Below are positions 1 through 5,212 of a stretch of DNA of 6,659 bases, piece by piece. Each line of letters begins with the position of its first letter. Positions within the stretch are counted from its first letter, which is position 1. Origin of the DNA: Collinsella aerofaciens (lineage in GTDB: Bacteria; Actinomycetota; Coriobacteriia; Coriobacteriales; Coriobacteriaceae); NCBI GenBank assembly GCA_008671285.1, contig RPYR01000116.1, positions 1-6,659 of the forward strand. Direction: 5' to 3'. The notes under the pieces are model-generated. The model worked only from the letters and a program-made list of their open reading frames with translations. It made no database searches and was not told the origin of the DNA. Position numbers and translations under genes: made by a program.

Positions 1-1
1 C

Positions 2-88
2 CTCGTATACTATCGTGAGGAGCGGATCAAGAAGTCCCTCGGGTGGCTCAGCCCGATGGAGTACCGCAGGAAGCTTGGATACGCCTAG
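2..88 (+). CDS. IS3-family transposase (OrfB), C-terminal end only
   Basis: Only the last 28 codons are in the window, ending in TAG at 86-88. The peptide reads YYREERIKKSLGWLSPMEYR and then RKLGYA. This matches the end of the DDE integrase core in IS3-family OrfB proteins (IS150-like subgroup), where a YN/YR-x-x-RIKxxLGxxSPxEYR block is the usual terminus. The full protein would be a cytoplasmic DDE recombinase that moves the IS by a circular intermediate. The catalytic D, D and E residues lie outside the window, so I cannot judge whether the element is active. Because the protein ends naturally and an IS-like end follows closely, this looks like the right side of a complete or nearly complete element rather than a random fragment. 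Confidence 0.8.
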   Translation, partial: LVYYREERIKKSLGWLSPMEYRRKLGYA

Positions 89-91
89 GCG

Positions 92-118
92 TGGTCCAAG
101 AAATCGTCCGCACCCCCA
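92..118 (+). mobile_element. Probable right terminal inverted repeat of the IS3-family element
   Basis: Three bases after the transposase stop is a stretch containing GTCCAAGAAATCGTCCGCA, followed by CCCCCA. It resembles IS150-group right ends, which carry GTCCAA then A/T-rich sequence and finish in CA. The terminal CA at 117-118 fits the IS3-family TG...CA rule. The left inverted repeat and the target duplication are outside the window, so the exact boundary is inferred. Confidence 0.4.
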
Positions 119-168
119 AAAGGCCAATTCAAGAACTATCTCACCGCAACTTATTAGATTGATGCAAG

Positions 169-226
169 GTAGTCATTGGGGACGTTCTTAAACGACTAGT
201 CGAACAAGAACGTCCCCAATGACTAC
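169..226. repeat. 58-bp near-perfect palindrome, REP/REPIN- or MITE-like
   Basis: The 21-base arm at 169-189 starts GTAGTCATTGGGGACG. It is the exact reverse complement of 206-226. The 16-base centre contains the palindrome CGACTAGTCG (193-202) with the same symmetry centre, 197.5. Of 29 possible pairs only the three flanking it (190-192 with 203-205) fail. Such length and symmetry cannot be chance. The arm begins with GTAG, a tetranucleotide found at the foot of many bacterial REP sequences. From memory, TGGGGAC-type hairpins recur in genomes that carry REP-associated Y1 (RAYT) transposases, so a REP/REPIN or short non-autonomous element is the best guess. There is no T-run on either side, so it is not a typical intrinsic terminator. 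Confidence 0.75.
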
Positions 227-269
227 AGCAACAACCACGGCAACGCCGATGTTTTGGCGCGGACAGCGA

Positions 270-367
270 AAACGCCCCTAAGCGAGCAAGGTGACGTGAA
301 AGAGGAGGGCATTGACCTTCTGGTCATGCCCGACGATTGAACGTCAGATTGCCGCTTAGGGGCGTTT
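270..367. repeat. 98-nt nested imperfect palindrome (structured element, possible terminator or small RNA)
   Basis: The outer arms AAACGCCCCTAAGCG (270-284) and CGCTTAGGGGCGTTT (353-367) are perfect complements. Inside them, after one bulged A at 285, GCAA (286-289) pairs with TTGC (349-352). TGACGT (292-297) pairs with ACGTCA (341-346). At the tip, GGGCA-T-TGACC (307-317) pairs with GGTCATGCCC (322-331) around a 4-base TTCT loop. About 35 pairs are arranged in register across the whole element, so the DNA or its RNA could fold as one long hairpin. On the minus strand, which is the direction of queA, the distal arm ends GGGGCGTTTT, giving a short T-run. It could therefore act as a terminator. 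An sRNA or a dispersed palindromic repeat is also possible. Confidence 0.65.
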
Positions 368-380
368 GCAGCGTCGAGCC

Positions 381-407
381 GTTACGCGGTTCGTAGAACC
401 GCGTAAC
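381..407 (-). terminator. Hairpin abutting the queA stop codon, possible 3' end of the queA message
   Basis: GTTACGCGGTT (381-391) and AACCGCGTAAC (397-407) are perfect 11-bp arms around a 5-base loop. The hairpin overlaps the last base of the queA stop codon (TAG, complement of 407-409). It sits where a minus-strand terminator would be, but no T-run follows it in that direction (GGCTCGACGC). It may be a 3'-end stabilising or processing stem, with actual termination at the larger palindrome 270-367. The stem is certain; its function is inferred. Confidence 0.45.
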
Positions 408-1006
408 TACAAAATGAGCATGGCGTCGCCAAAGCTGAAGAAGCGATAACGTTCTTCGATAGCGGCGGCGTAGGCATCCATGATCTGGTCGCGGGAGGCA
501 AGCGCGCTCACGAGCATCATGAGCGTAGAGCGCGGCACGTGGAAGTTCGTGATCAGCGCATCGACCACGTGATAGGTCGAGCCAGGCATGAGGTAGAGCT
601 GCGTTGTCGCGTTCTCGCGCACCACGATGTCACCGCGGCCGAGCGTGTCGGCGCCGTCCTCGCGGCCTTCAAAATAGCGCGCCGTCACGGCCGGATCGGA
701 CACCGGCACGTCCGCGTCAAAGGCGCTCTCGAGCGAGCGCACCGCGGTGGTGCCGACGGCAATCACGCGATGGCCCTCGGCCTTCGCCTTATGCACGGCG
801 TCGACAACCTCCTGCGACACGTGGTAGCGCTCGGTGTGCATCACATGCTGCGTGGGATCGTCCTCCTCCACCAGGCGGAAGGTATCGATGCCCACCTCGA
901 GCTCGACGGCAGCAAACTTGGCGCCCTTGGCCTCGATAGCGGCCATAAGCTCGGGGGTAAAGTGCAGACCCGCCGTGGGAGCGGCAGCCGAGTGCTCCTC
1001 CTTCAT
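407..1006 (-). CDS. queA: QueA C-terminal half (199 aa, no credible ribosome binding site)
   Basis: This open frame continues queA after the stop. Its first ATG (complement of 1004-1006) lies 15 bases past the TAA codon. No purine-rich site precedes that ATG; the GGAGGA run falls after it. Independent initiation therefore looks poor, although coupled restart cannot be excluded. It contains AAAPTAGLHFTPEL (residues 7-20), VGIDTFRLV where many QueA have VGxGTFxPV, HTERYHVS, VGTTAVRSLES and the complete C-terminus. Apart from the degenerate codons just before it, it shows no sign of decay, which argues for a recent event or an error. Confidence 0.55.
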   Translation of the reverse strand: MKEEHSAAAPTAGLHFTPELMAAIEAKGAKFAAVELEVGIDTFRLVEEDDPTQHVMHTERYHVSQEVVDAVHKAKAEGHRVIAVGTTAVRSLESAFDADVPVSDPAVTARYFEGREDGADTLGRGDIVVRENATTQLYLMPGSTYHVVDALITNFHVPRSTLMMLVSALASRDQIMDAYAAAIEERYRFFSFGDAMLIL

Positions 1007-1021
1007 GGCTGAATCGTGCTG

Positions 1022-1624
1022 TTACTTCTCGGTATCGCCCTCGTAATCGGCAATGTAGGGCGGCAGCGGCACGTTGCAGGCAGCATGGATGGCCTCGTCG
1101 AGCGGGCGCGGCTCGCCGGCGGCATTGCAACCGGCCGGCTCAAAGCGCACCAGAAGGCCACCGCGGCTATCGGTGACAAAGTCGATGACCTCGGCCGTCA
1201 GCACCACGGGCGCGCCCTCGGGCGCATGGGCGCCACCGGCGCGATACTCAATCTGAGCACCGGGCTTCAGACGCTTGCCCGGCTTGACCAAGCACTCCCA
1301 AACATGGCCCAGCGGATCCACGTCCTCGCGGCGCTTGAGCAGCAGCGTCTCGACCACGCCACCCGAGCCGGCTTTGCGACCGATCAGGCGGGCCGGCATC
1401 ACGCGCGTCTTGTTGATGACGAGCACATCGCCCGGCTCGATATAGTCGATGATGTCACGGAAGATGCGGTGCTCGACGGTACCGCCGTGCTCCAGCGGCG
1501 TTCCCGCCTGGGAGCCCTTGCGATCCACCACCAGCAGGCGGCAGGAGTCACGCGGCTCGGCAGGCGCCTGGGCAATCAGTTCCTCAGGAAGGTTGTAATC
1601 AAAATCATCGGTACGCATAGACAC
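1022..1624 (-). CDS. queA: QueA N-terminal half (200 aa, ends at the premature TAA)
   Basis: This is the portion that would be translated if the stop is real. It begins GTG-TCT-ATG with a good AAGGAG site (1632-1637). It carries the N-terminal QueA motifs: YNLPEELIAQAP at residues 10-21, NKTRVMPARLIG at 71-82 and VPLPPYIADY at 185-194. It stops after GDTEK. Residues 95-180 hold the variable region, which looks somewhat longer than in Bacillus QueA. Alone it lacks the conserved AAPTAGLHF and TNFHxP blocks and should not be an active enzyme. Confidence 0.65.
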   Translation of the reverse strand: MSMRTDDFDYNLPEELIAQAPAEPRDSCRLLVVDRKGSQAGTPLEHGGTVEHRIFRDIIDYIEPGDVLVINKTRVMPARLIGRKAGSGGVVETLLLKRREDVDPLGHVWECLVKPGKRLKPGAQIEYRAGGAHAPEGAPVVLTAEVIDFVTDSRGGLLVRFEPAGCNAAGEPRPLDEAIHAACNVPLPPYIADYEGDTEK

Positions 1625-1688
1625 GTCGGATACTCCTTATATAGCTAAAGTCCGTTCTACATCCTAGCAGGCTGCCAGCTCAAAAGAA

Positions 1689-2270
1689 CTACTTTTTGGA
1701 CGCTTTGCGCTCGTCGCGGATGCGGGCGCGGTCCATGGCCGCCTCGACGGCCGAGAATCGGCAGCCGCAATAATTCTGCCGATACATGCCCAGCTCGCGC
1801 GAACGGCGAGTCGCCTCGGGGTAATACGGGCGAAAATCGCGAATGACCGGGATGAGCCCATGTGCCGCCGCCAAACGCTCTAACACATCATTGCAGGTTT
1901 CGAACAGCTGATACGGCGAGACGGCGAGCGTCGAGCCCACAAACTCAAACCCGCGCTCCTGGGCCACACGGCATGCCTCGGCCAGACGCAGGGCATAGCA
2001 CGCGCGACAGCGACGGGACCGATCGGCGCCCAACGGGGCCACGCCGGCCTCCCAGCGATCGCGGTCCTCCCCCGCCTCGATGAGCTCAATGTCGCCGTCG
2101 GCACACCACCGGCGCAGCTCGTCCAAGCGCCGCTGCCATTCATCATGAGGCTGAATATTGGGGTTGGTCCAGCAAATCGTGGGCTCAAACCCTTCCTCGC
2201 GCAGCAGGCGAACCGGCTCCAGTGAGCACGGCGCACAGCAGGCGTGCAACAACAACGGCCTCATCAACAT
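1689..2270 (-). CDS. queH: QueH, epoxyqueuosine reductase (DUF208 family)
   Basis: QueH reduces epoxyqueuosine in tRNA to queuosine. It is the metal-dependent, cobalamin-independent alternative to QueG. The protein has 193 residues, a normal length for the family. It shows LLLHACCAPCS (6-16, with C11, C12 and C15), the WTNPNIQPHDEWQRR segment (34-48), a CRACYALR pair (C88, C91), GFEFVGSTLAVSPYQ (107-121) and the C-terminal RQNYCGCRFS (C168, C170). These cysteines are the known metal/Fe-S ligand candidates and all look intact. The first codons are ATG-TTG-ATG. The GGGG at 2271-2274 is 6 bases before the second ATG (2264), so the true start may be 2 codons inside. It follows the membrane-protein gene by 30 bp and precedes queA by 64 bp, which suggests co-transcription. 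Its substrate is the QueA product, so the state of queA matters for it. Confidence 0.9.
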   Translation of the reverse strand: MLMRPLLLHACCAPCSLEPVRLLREEGFEPTICWTNPNIQPHDEWQRRLDELRRWCADGDIELIEAGEDRDRWEAGVAPLGADRSRRCRACYALRLAEACRVAQERGFEFVGSTLAVSPYQLFETCNDVLERLAAAHGLIPVIRDFRPYYPEATRRSRELGMYRQNYCGCRFSAVEAAMDRARIRDERKASKK

Positions 2271-2300
2271 CCCCGTCCCAGAAAAACCATCCCAAAAAGG

Positions 2301-2870
2301 CTACCTTGCGAAAAAGCGCACGCCAAAGGACGTGTCCTCGCAGGCGACAATGCGGCGGTCGCGCAGGATGGTCCGCACGTAATACCAGTCGCCCACACAG
2401 CCCGACAAGTGCAGACCAGCCGCCAGGTAGCACAGCAGCGGATAGCCCGAGAGCGCAAACCCTAGGGCAAACGCCGCCGTCACAACAACCGTCGGCGCCA
2501 GGCAAACCGCCACGTACCGCCGGCGCGAATACACCACGCCCTCGGCGCAGGCATAAATCATGCAGGTTTCGAGATTTGCCCCAAAGGTCACCCGGGCACC
2601 GGCGGGCGCAAACAGCTTAAAGAACACCGCGTGCACCAGCTCGTGCACGGCAAATGACGCCGCCGAAACCGCAGCCAAGCCGACTATCCAGCCCAAGACA
2701 GCCGTCCAGCCACCCGCGTCAGCCGCATCCAGATCCGCGGGCCCACCCAGCAGCATAAACACCGGCACCAGGCACACGGCAAATGCGCCAAGCACGGCCA
2801 TCCCCCACACAAAGCAGGCGTGCAGAAAATCCTCGTCCTCAAACGCATGTATGTTGGAAATCTCATTCAT
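2301..2870 (-). CDS. DUF3267-like membrane protein, putative zinc metalloprotease
   Basis: The protein has 189 residues with hydrophobic segments at about 22-41, 57-75, 119-140 and 143-160. The second runs straight into HELVHAVFFKLF, an HExxH zinc motif with H76, E77 and H80. SGCVGDWYYV follows late, and its D161 is a plausible third metal ligand. A membrane-embedded HExxH plus a late G-x-x-G-D is the layout of the DUF3267 putative zincin group, distantly like site-2 proteases. Substrate and role are unknown. The ATG at 2870 is preceded by an in-frame TAA three codons upstream, so no longer start is possible. No strong Shine-Dalgarno is visible, and the message may have a short leader. It is the first of three co-oriented genes, but nothing links it functionally to queuosine. 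The metalloprotease fold is likely; activity is inferred. Confidence 0.75.
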   Translation of the reverse strand: MNEISNIHAFEDEDFLHACFVWGMAVLGAFAVCLVPVFMLLGGPADLDAADAGGWTAVLGWIVGLAAVSAASFAVHELVHAVFFKLFAPAGARVTFGANLETCMIYACAEGVVYSRRRYVAVCLAPTVVVTAAFALGFALSGYPLLCYLAAGLHLSGCVGDWYYVRTILRDRRIVACEDTSFGVRFFAR

Positions 2871-2912
2871 AGCATCTTAGGATAGCGCCCCTGCCACGTA
2901 CCCGTCCGCATG

Positions 2913-2921
2913 TGCGATAAT
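2913..2921 (+). promoter_or_regulatory. Extended -10 promoter element upstream of the MetRS-like gene
   Basis: TGC-GATAAT matches the extended -10 pattern TGn-TATAAT with one mismatch. It lies about 82 bases upstream of the ATG at 3003. No good TTGACA-like -35 is seen 16-18 bases upstream, as is common for extended -10 promoters. The 132-bp gap between the divergent starts is the expected place for promoters in both directions. I could not find a convincing minus-strand promoter. Confidence 0.35.
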
Positions 2922-3002
2922 GTCGAACGATATGCACGAATTGACCACCGCGTCGCCAGGCCTTGCGCCCGGCCGCGCTCTCACCATATGCGAAGGAGTC
3001 CC

Positions 3003-5153
3003 ATGGCATCCAAATACTCCATGAACGACCGTCCCAGCTGGCCTCGCCGCGCCATCGTTACCGCCGGCGAGCCCTACGGCAACAAGGGCCTTCACTTTGG
3101 CCACGTCGGTGGCGTCTTTGTCCCGGCCGACTTCTTCGCCCGCTTCCTGCGCGACCGTCTGGGCCGCGAGAACGTCATCTTCACCTCGGGCACCGACTGC
3201 TATGGCTCGCCCATCATGGAGAGCTACCGCAAGCTCAAGGAGAACGAGGGCTACGACAAGTCCATCGCCGAGTATGTCGAGTCCAATCACTCCCGCCAGG
3301 CCGCGACCCTCAACAACTACAACATCAGCTGCGATATCTATGGCGGCTCGGGCCTTGAGCCGGCGGCCCAGATTCACAACGAGGTGACCGCCGAGATTAT
3401 CGAGCGTCTGCACGAACAGGGCACCATCTCCAAGCGCTCCACGCTGCAGTTCTACGACGCCAAGGCCGGCACGTTCCTCAACGGCCGCCAGGTGATCGGC
3501 CGCTGCCCCATCCAGGGCTGCAAGTCCGAGAAGGCTTATGCCGACGAGTGCGACCTGGGTCACCAGTTTGAGCCCGAGGAGCTCATCGCGCCCAAAAGCC
3601 AGCTCACCGGCGAGGTGCCCGAGCTGCGCCCGGTCGACAACCTCTACTTCGACCTGCCGGCCTACCTCGACTTTATGAAAACCTATACCGCCAAGCTCGC
3701 CCAGAACCCGCAGGTTCGCTCCGTGGTCTCCAAGACCATGGAAGAGTGGCTGCTGCCGGCCCAGCTCTACATCCAGAACAAGTTCCGCGAGGCCTTCGAT
3801 GCCGTCGAGGATCAGCTTCCCGAGCACACCGTGCTGGAGCCCGAGGGCAACAAGAGCAGCTTTACCGTCACCTTCCCCAGCTGGAAGGAGCGCGACGATG
3901 CCCACGCGGTGCTCGCCAACGGCGGCGTGCGCTTCCGCAGCGGCAAGGCGCTCGTACCCTTCCGCATCACCGGCAACATCGACTGGGGCGTTCCGGTGCC
4001 CGAGGTCGATGGCGTCTCCGACGTCACCTGCTGGTGCTGGCCCGAGAGCCTGTGGGCTCCCATCAGCTATACGCGCACCGTGCTCGCACGCGATGCCAAG
4101 GCCGCCGGCGTGACCGAGGGCGTCGCCGCCCAGGATGCCGCCCTCATGGGCGAGCCCGCCGCCGATTCCACGCAGGTCCCCGCGCCCACCTACCAGCACA
4201 GCTCGCGCGACTGGCGCGACTGGTGGTGCTCGGATGACGCACAGATCTACCAGTTCATTGGCCAGGACAACATCTACTTCTATTGCATCGCGCAGACCGC
4301 CATGTGGGAGGCCCTGGGTTGGAACCTCACGCAGAGCACCGTCAGCGCCTGCTACCACCTGCTCTACATGGGCAAAAAGGCAAGCTCGTCCTCGCAGACT
4401 CCTCCCCCGCCGGCAGACGACCTGCTCAACCACTACACCTGCGAGCAGATGCGCGCGCATTGGCTGTCGCTCGGCCTGTCCGAGAAGCCGGTGAGCTTTA
4501 GCCCCAAGGCATACGACACGCGCGTGACCGGCAAGGACAAGGACGGCAACGAGGTGCGCGCCTGCGACGACAAGCGCGTTATCGACCCCGCCCTTAAGGA
4601 GAGCGCGCTGCTGACCGGCGTGTTCAACCGCCTGGCCCGCAGCTGCTTCTACGGCGTCGCCGTCAAGGAGGGCGACGAGAGTCCCTATCGCAACGGTTGC
4701 ATCCCCGCCGGTGCCGCTTCTGACACCGTGGTCGAAGCCGCCCAGCAGGCAGCCCTCGCCTTTGAGCAGGCCATGTACAAGTTCGAGACGCACCGAGCGC
4801 TCGCTGTGTGCGACGACTACCTGCGCGCCGCCAACAAGCGCTGGAGCGATGCCTCCAAGGCCGCCAACAAGCTCGAGGGCGAGCCGGCCAACGCCGCCAT
4901 GACGCAGGCCCTCGTCGACGCCTTTACCGAGCTGCGCGTAGCGACCGTGCTCATGCACGGCATCGTGCCGGCCGGCTGCGAGCTCATCTGCGAGTACTTC
5001 GACGTTGACCCGGTCGCCTTCTTTAGCTGGGATAACATCTTTGCCTCCACGGATGAGTTTGTGGAGAGCCTGGGCGAGAAGCCCGGCGAGCACCGCGTGA
5101 AGCCGCTGCCCCCGCGCTTCGACTTCTTCAGCAAGCACGAGAGCCAGTACTAA
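3003..5153 (+). CDS. metG: Methionyl-tRNA-synthetase-like class I tRNA ligase with atypical KMSKS motif
   Basis: The family joins methionine to tRNA(Met) using ATP in the cytoplasm. From the ATG with AAGGAG 4 bases upstream (2993-2998) the protein has 716 residues. Longer in-frame starts run into the promoter and add unconserved residues. Domains in order: Rossmann start EPYGNKGLHFGHVGG (HIGH = HFGH, 31-34); TSGTDCYGSPIM (61-72); zinc knuckle region with C168, C173, C183 and H187; PEELIAPKSQLTG (191-203); TGNIDWGVPVP (323-333); WAPISY (351-356); FIGQDNIYFYCIAQ (418-431); KMSKS position GKKASSSS (457-464); helical anticodon-binding domain from about 530, ending PPRFDFFSKHE. No C-terminal EMAP-type tRNA-binding domain is present. 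Odd points: the second Lys of KMSKS is Ser, pocket residues differ from E. coli, and there are extra segments near 275-320 and 362-405. It may be the sole MetRS or a divergent paralogue. Family membership is firm, substrate less so. Confidence 0.85.
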   Translation: MASKYSMNDRPSWPRRAIVTAGEPYGNKGLHFGHVGGVFVPADFFARFLRDRLGRENVIFTSGTDCYGSPIMESYRKLKENEGYDKSIAEYVESNHSRQAATLNNYNISCDIYGGSGLEPAAQIHNEVTAEIIERLHEQGTISKRSTLQFYDAKAGTFLNGRQVIGRCPIQGCKSEKAYADECDLGHQFEPEELIAPKSQLTGEVPELRPVDNLYFDLPAYLDFMKTYTAKLAQNPQVRSVVSKTMEEWLLPAQLYIQNKFREAFDAVEDQLPEHTVLEPEGNKSSFTVTFPSWKERDDAHAVLANGGVRFRSGKALVPFRITGNIDWGVPVPEVDGVSDVTCWCWPESLWAPISYTRTVLARDAKAAGVTEGVAAQDAALMGEPAADSTQVPAPTYQHSSRDWRDWWCSDDAQIYQFIGQDNIYFYCIAQTAMWEALGWNLTQSTVSACYHLLYMGKKASSSSQTPPPPADDLLNHYTCEQMRAHWLSLGLSEKPVSFSPKAYDTRVTGKDKDGNEVRACDDKRVIDPALKESALLTGVFNRLARSCFYGVAVKEGDESPYRNGCIPAGAASDTVVEAAQQAALAFEQAMYKFETHRALAVCDDYLRAANKRWSDASKAANKLEGEPANAAMTQALVDAFTELRVATVLMHGIVPAGCELICEYFDVDPVAFFSWDNIFASTDEFVESLGEKPGEHRVKPLPPRFDFFSKHESQY

Positions 5154-5154
5154 A

Positions 5155-5174
5155 GCACGCCAGCAGCGGCGTGC
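5155..5174 (+). terminator. Hairpin between the MetRS-like gene and the methyltransferase gene
   Basis: GCACGCC (5155-5161) and GGCGTGC (5168-5174) form a perfect 7-bp stem with a 6-base loop, starting 2 bases after the TAA stop. What follows, CCGGAAAGTAGTC, has no T-run, so strong intrinsic termination is unlikely. It may be a partial terminator or a stem that stabilises the 3' end of the upstream message in a two-gene transcript. Confidence 0.35.
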
Positions 5175-5212
5175 CCGGAAAGTAGTCAATTTGGAACGGG
5201 AAGGAAAGACGG

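Larger units (their letters stand above)
89..406. other. 318-bp region without a convincing gene, between the IS tail and queA
   Basis: This stretch holds the IS end, two large palindromes (169-226 and 270-367) and the hairpin at the queA stop. One plus-strand frame stays open from 200 to a TGA at 338-340 and ends in EEGIDLLVMPDD. It has no credible start, begins inside the first palindrome and crosses the left arm and most of the interior of the second. It could be a gene remnant or chance, and I do not call it. The DNA before about 260 looks more A/T-rich than the genes around it, which fits inserted or repeat-derived sequence. Confidence 0.6.
407..1624 (-). pseudogene. queA: queA, S-adenosylmethionine:tRNA ribosyltransferase-isomerase, interrupted by an in-frame TAA
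   Basis: QueA transfers and isomerises the ribosyl part of SAM onto preQ1 at tRNA position 34, giving epoxyqueuosine. Two stretches in the same frame together cover the family from end to end: YNLPEELIAQAP, INKTRVMPARL, VPLPPYI, AAAPTAGLHFTPEL, VIAVGTTAVRSLES, VDALITNFHVPRSTLMMLVSA and the usual C-terminus YRFFSFGDAMLIL. The chain breaks at TAA (complement of 1022-1024), where the family has the first Tyr of YQTVY(S/A). The next codons give QHDSA instead of QTVYS. The GTG at 1624 is the likely start because AAGGAG lies 8 bases upstream; an ATG at 1618 is the alternative. With the stop read through, the span is about 405 residues, against about 340-360 for typical QueA. It lies 64 bp downstream of queH on the same strand. 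A recent inactivation, readthrough or a sequence error would all fit. The family call is near certain. Confidence 0.85.

Noticed and set aside
200..340. Open plus-strand frame ending VKEEGIDLLVMPDD
   Set aside because: There is no usable start, it begins inside one palindrome and runs across much of a second, and it has no recognised family. It could be a gene remnant, but I cannot support it.
270..367. Integron attC site
   Set aside because: The size and single bulged base are attC-like, but the outer arms lack the RYYYAAC/GTTRRRY core pair, and no integron integrase or cassette array is present.
1634..1645. TATATA-type -10 for a separate queA promoter (minus strand)
   Set aside because: It sits directly against AAGGAG, so the transcript would start inside or after the ribosome site, and no -35 is present. 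Read-through from queH is simpler.
1016..1648. Plus-strand 210-codon frame opposite the N-terminal half of queA
   Set aside because: It is a shadow of queA; the minus strand carries the recognisable QueA motifs and a good AAGGAG site.
2910..3002. Longer start of the MetRS-like protein at 2910 (31 extra residues)
   Set aside because: The extension covers the probable -10 element, has an Arg/His-rich non-conserved sequence and no ribosome site. The ATG at 3003 has AAGGAG 4 bases upstream and gives the normal family N-terminus.
2877..5189. A 770-codon open frame on the minus strand covering the whole MetRS-like gene
   Set aside because: It is antisense to a protein with clear synthetase motifs and shows only the V/G/A/L/E/H-rich repeats expected from the mirror of a high-GC gene. 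No domain or ribosome site was recognised.
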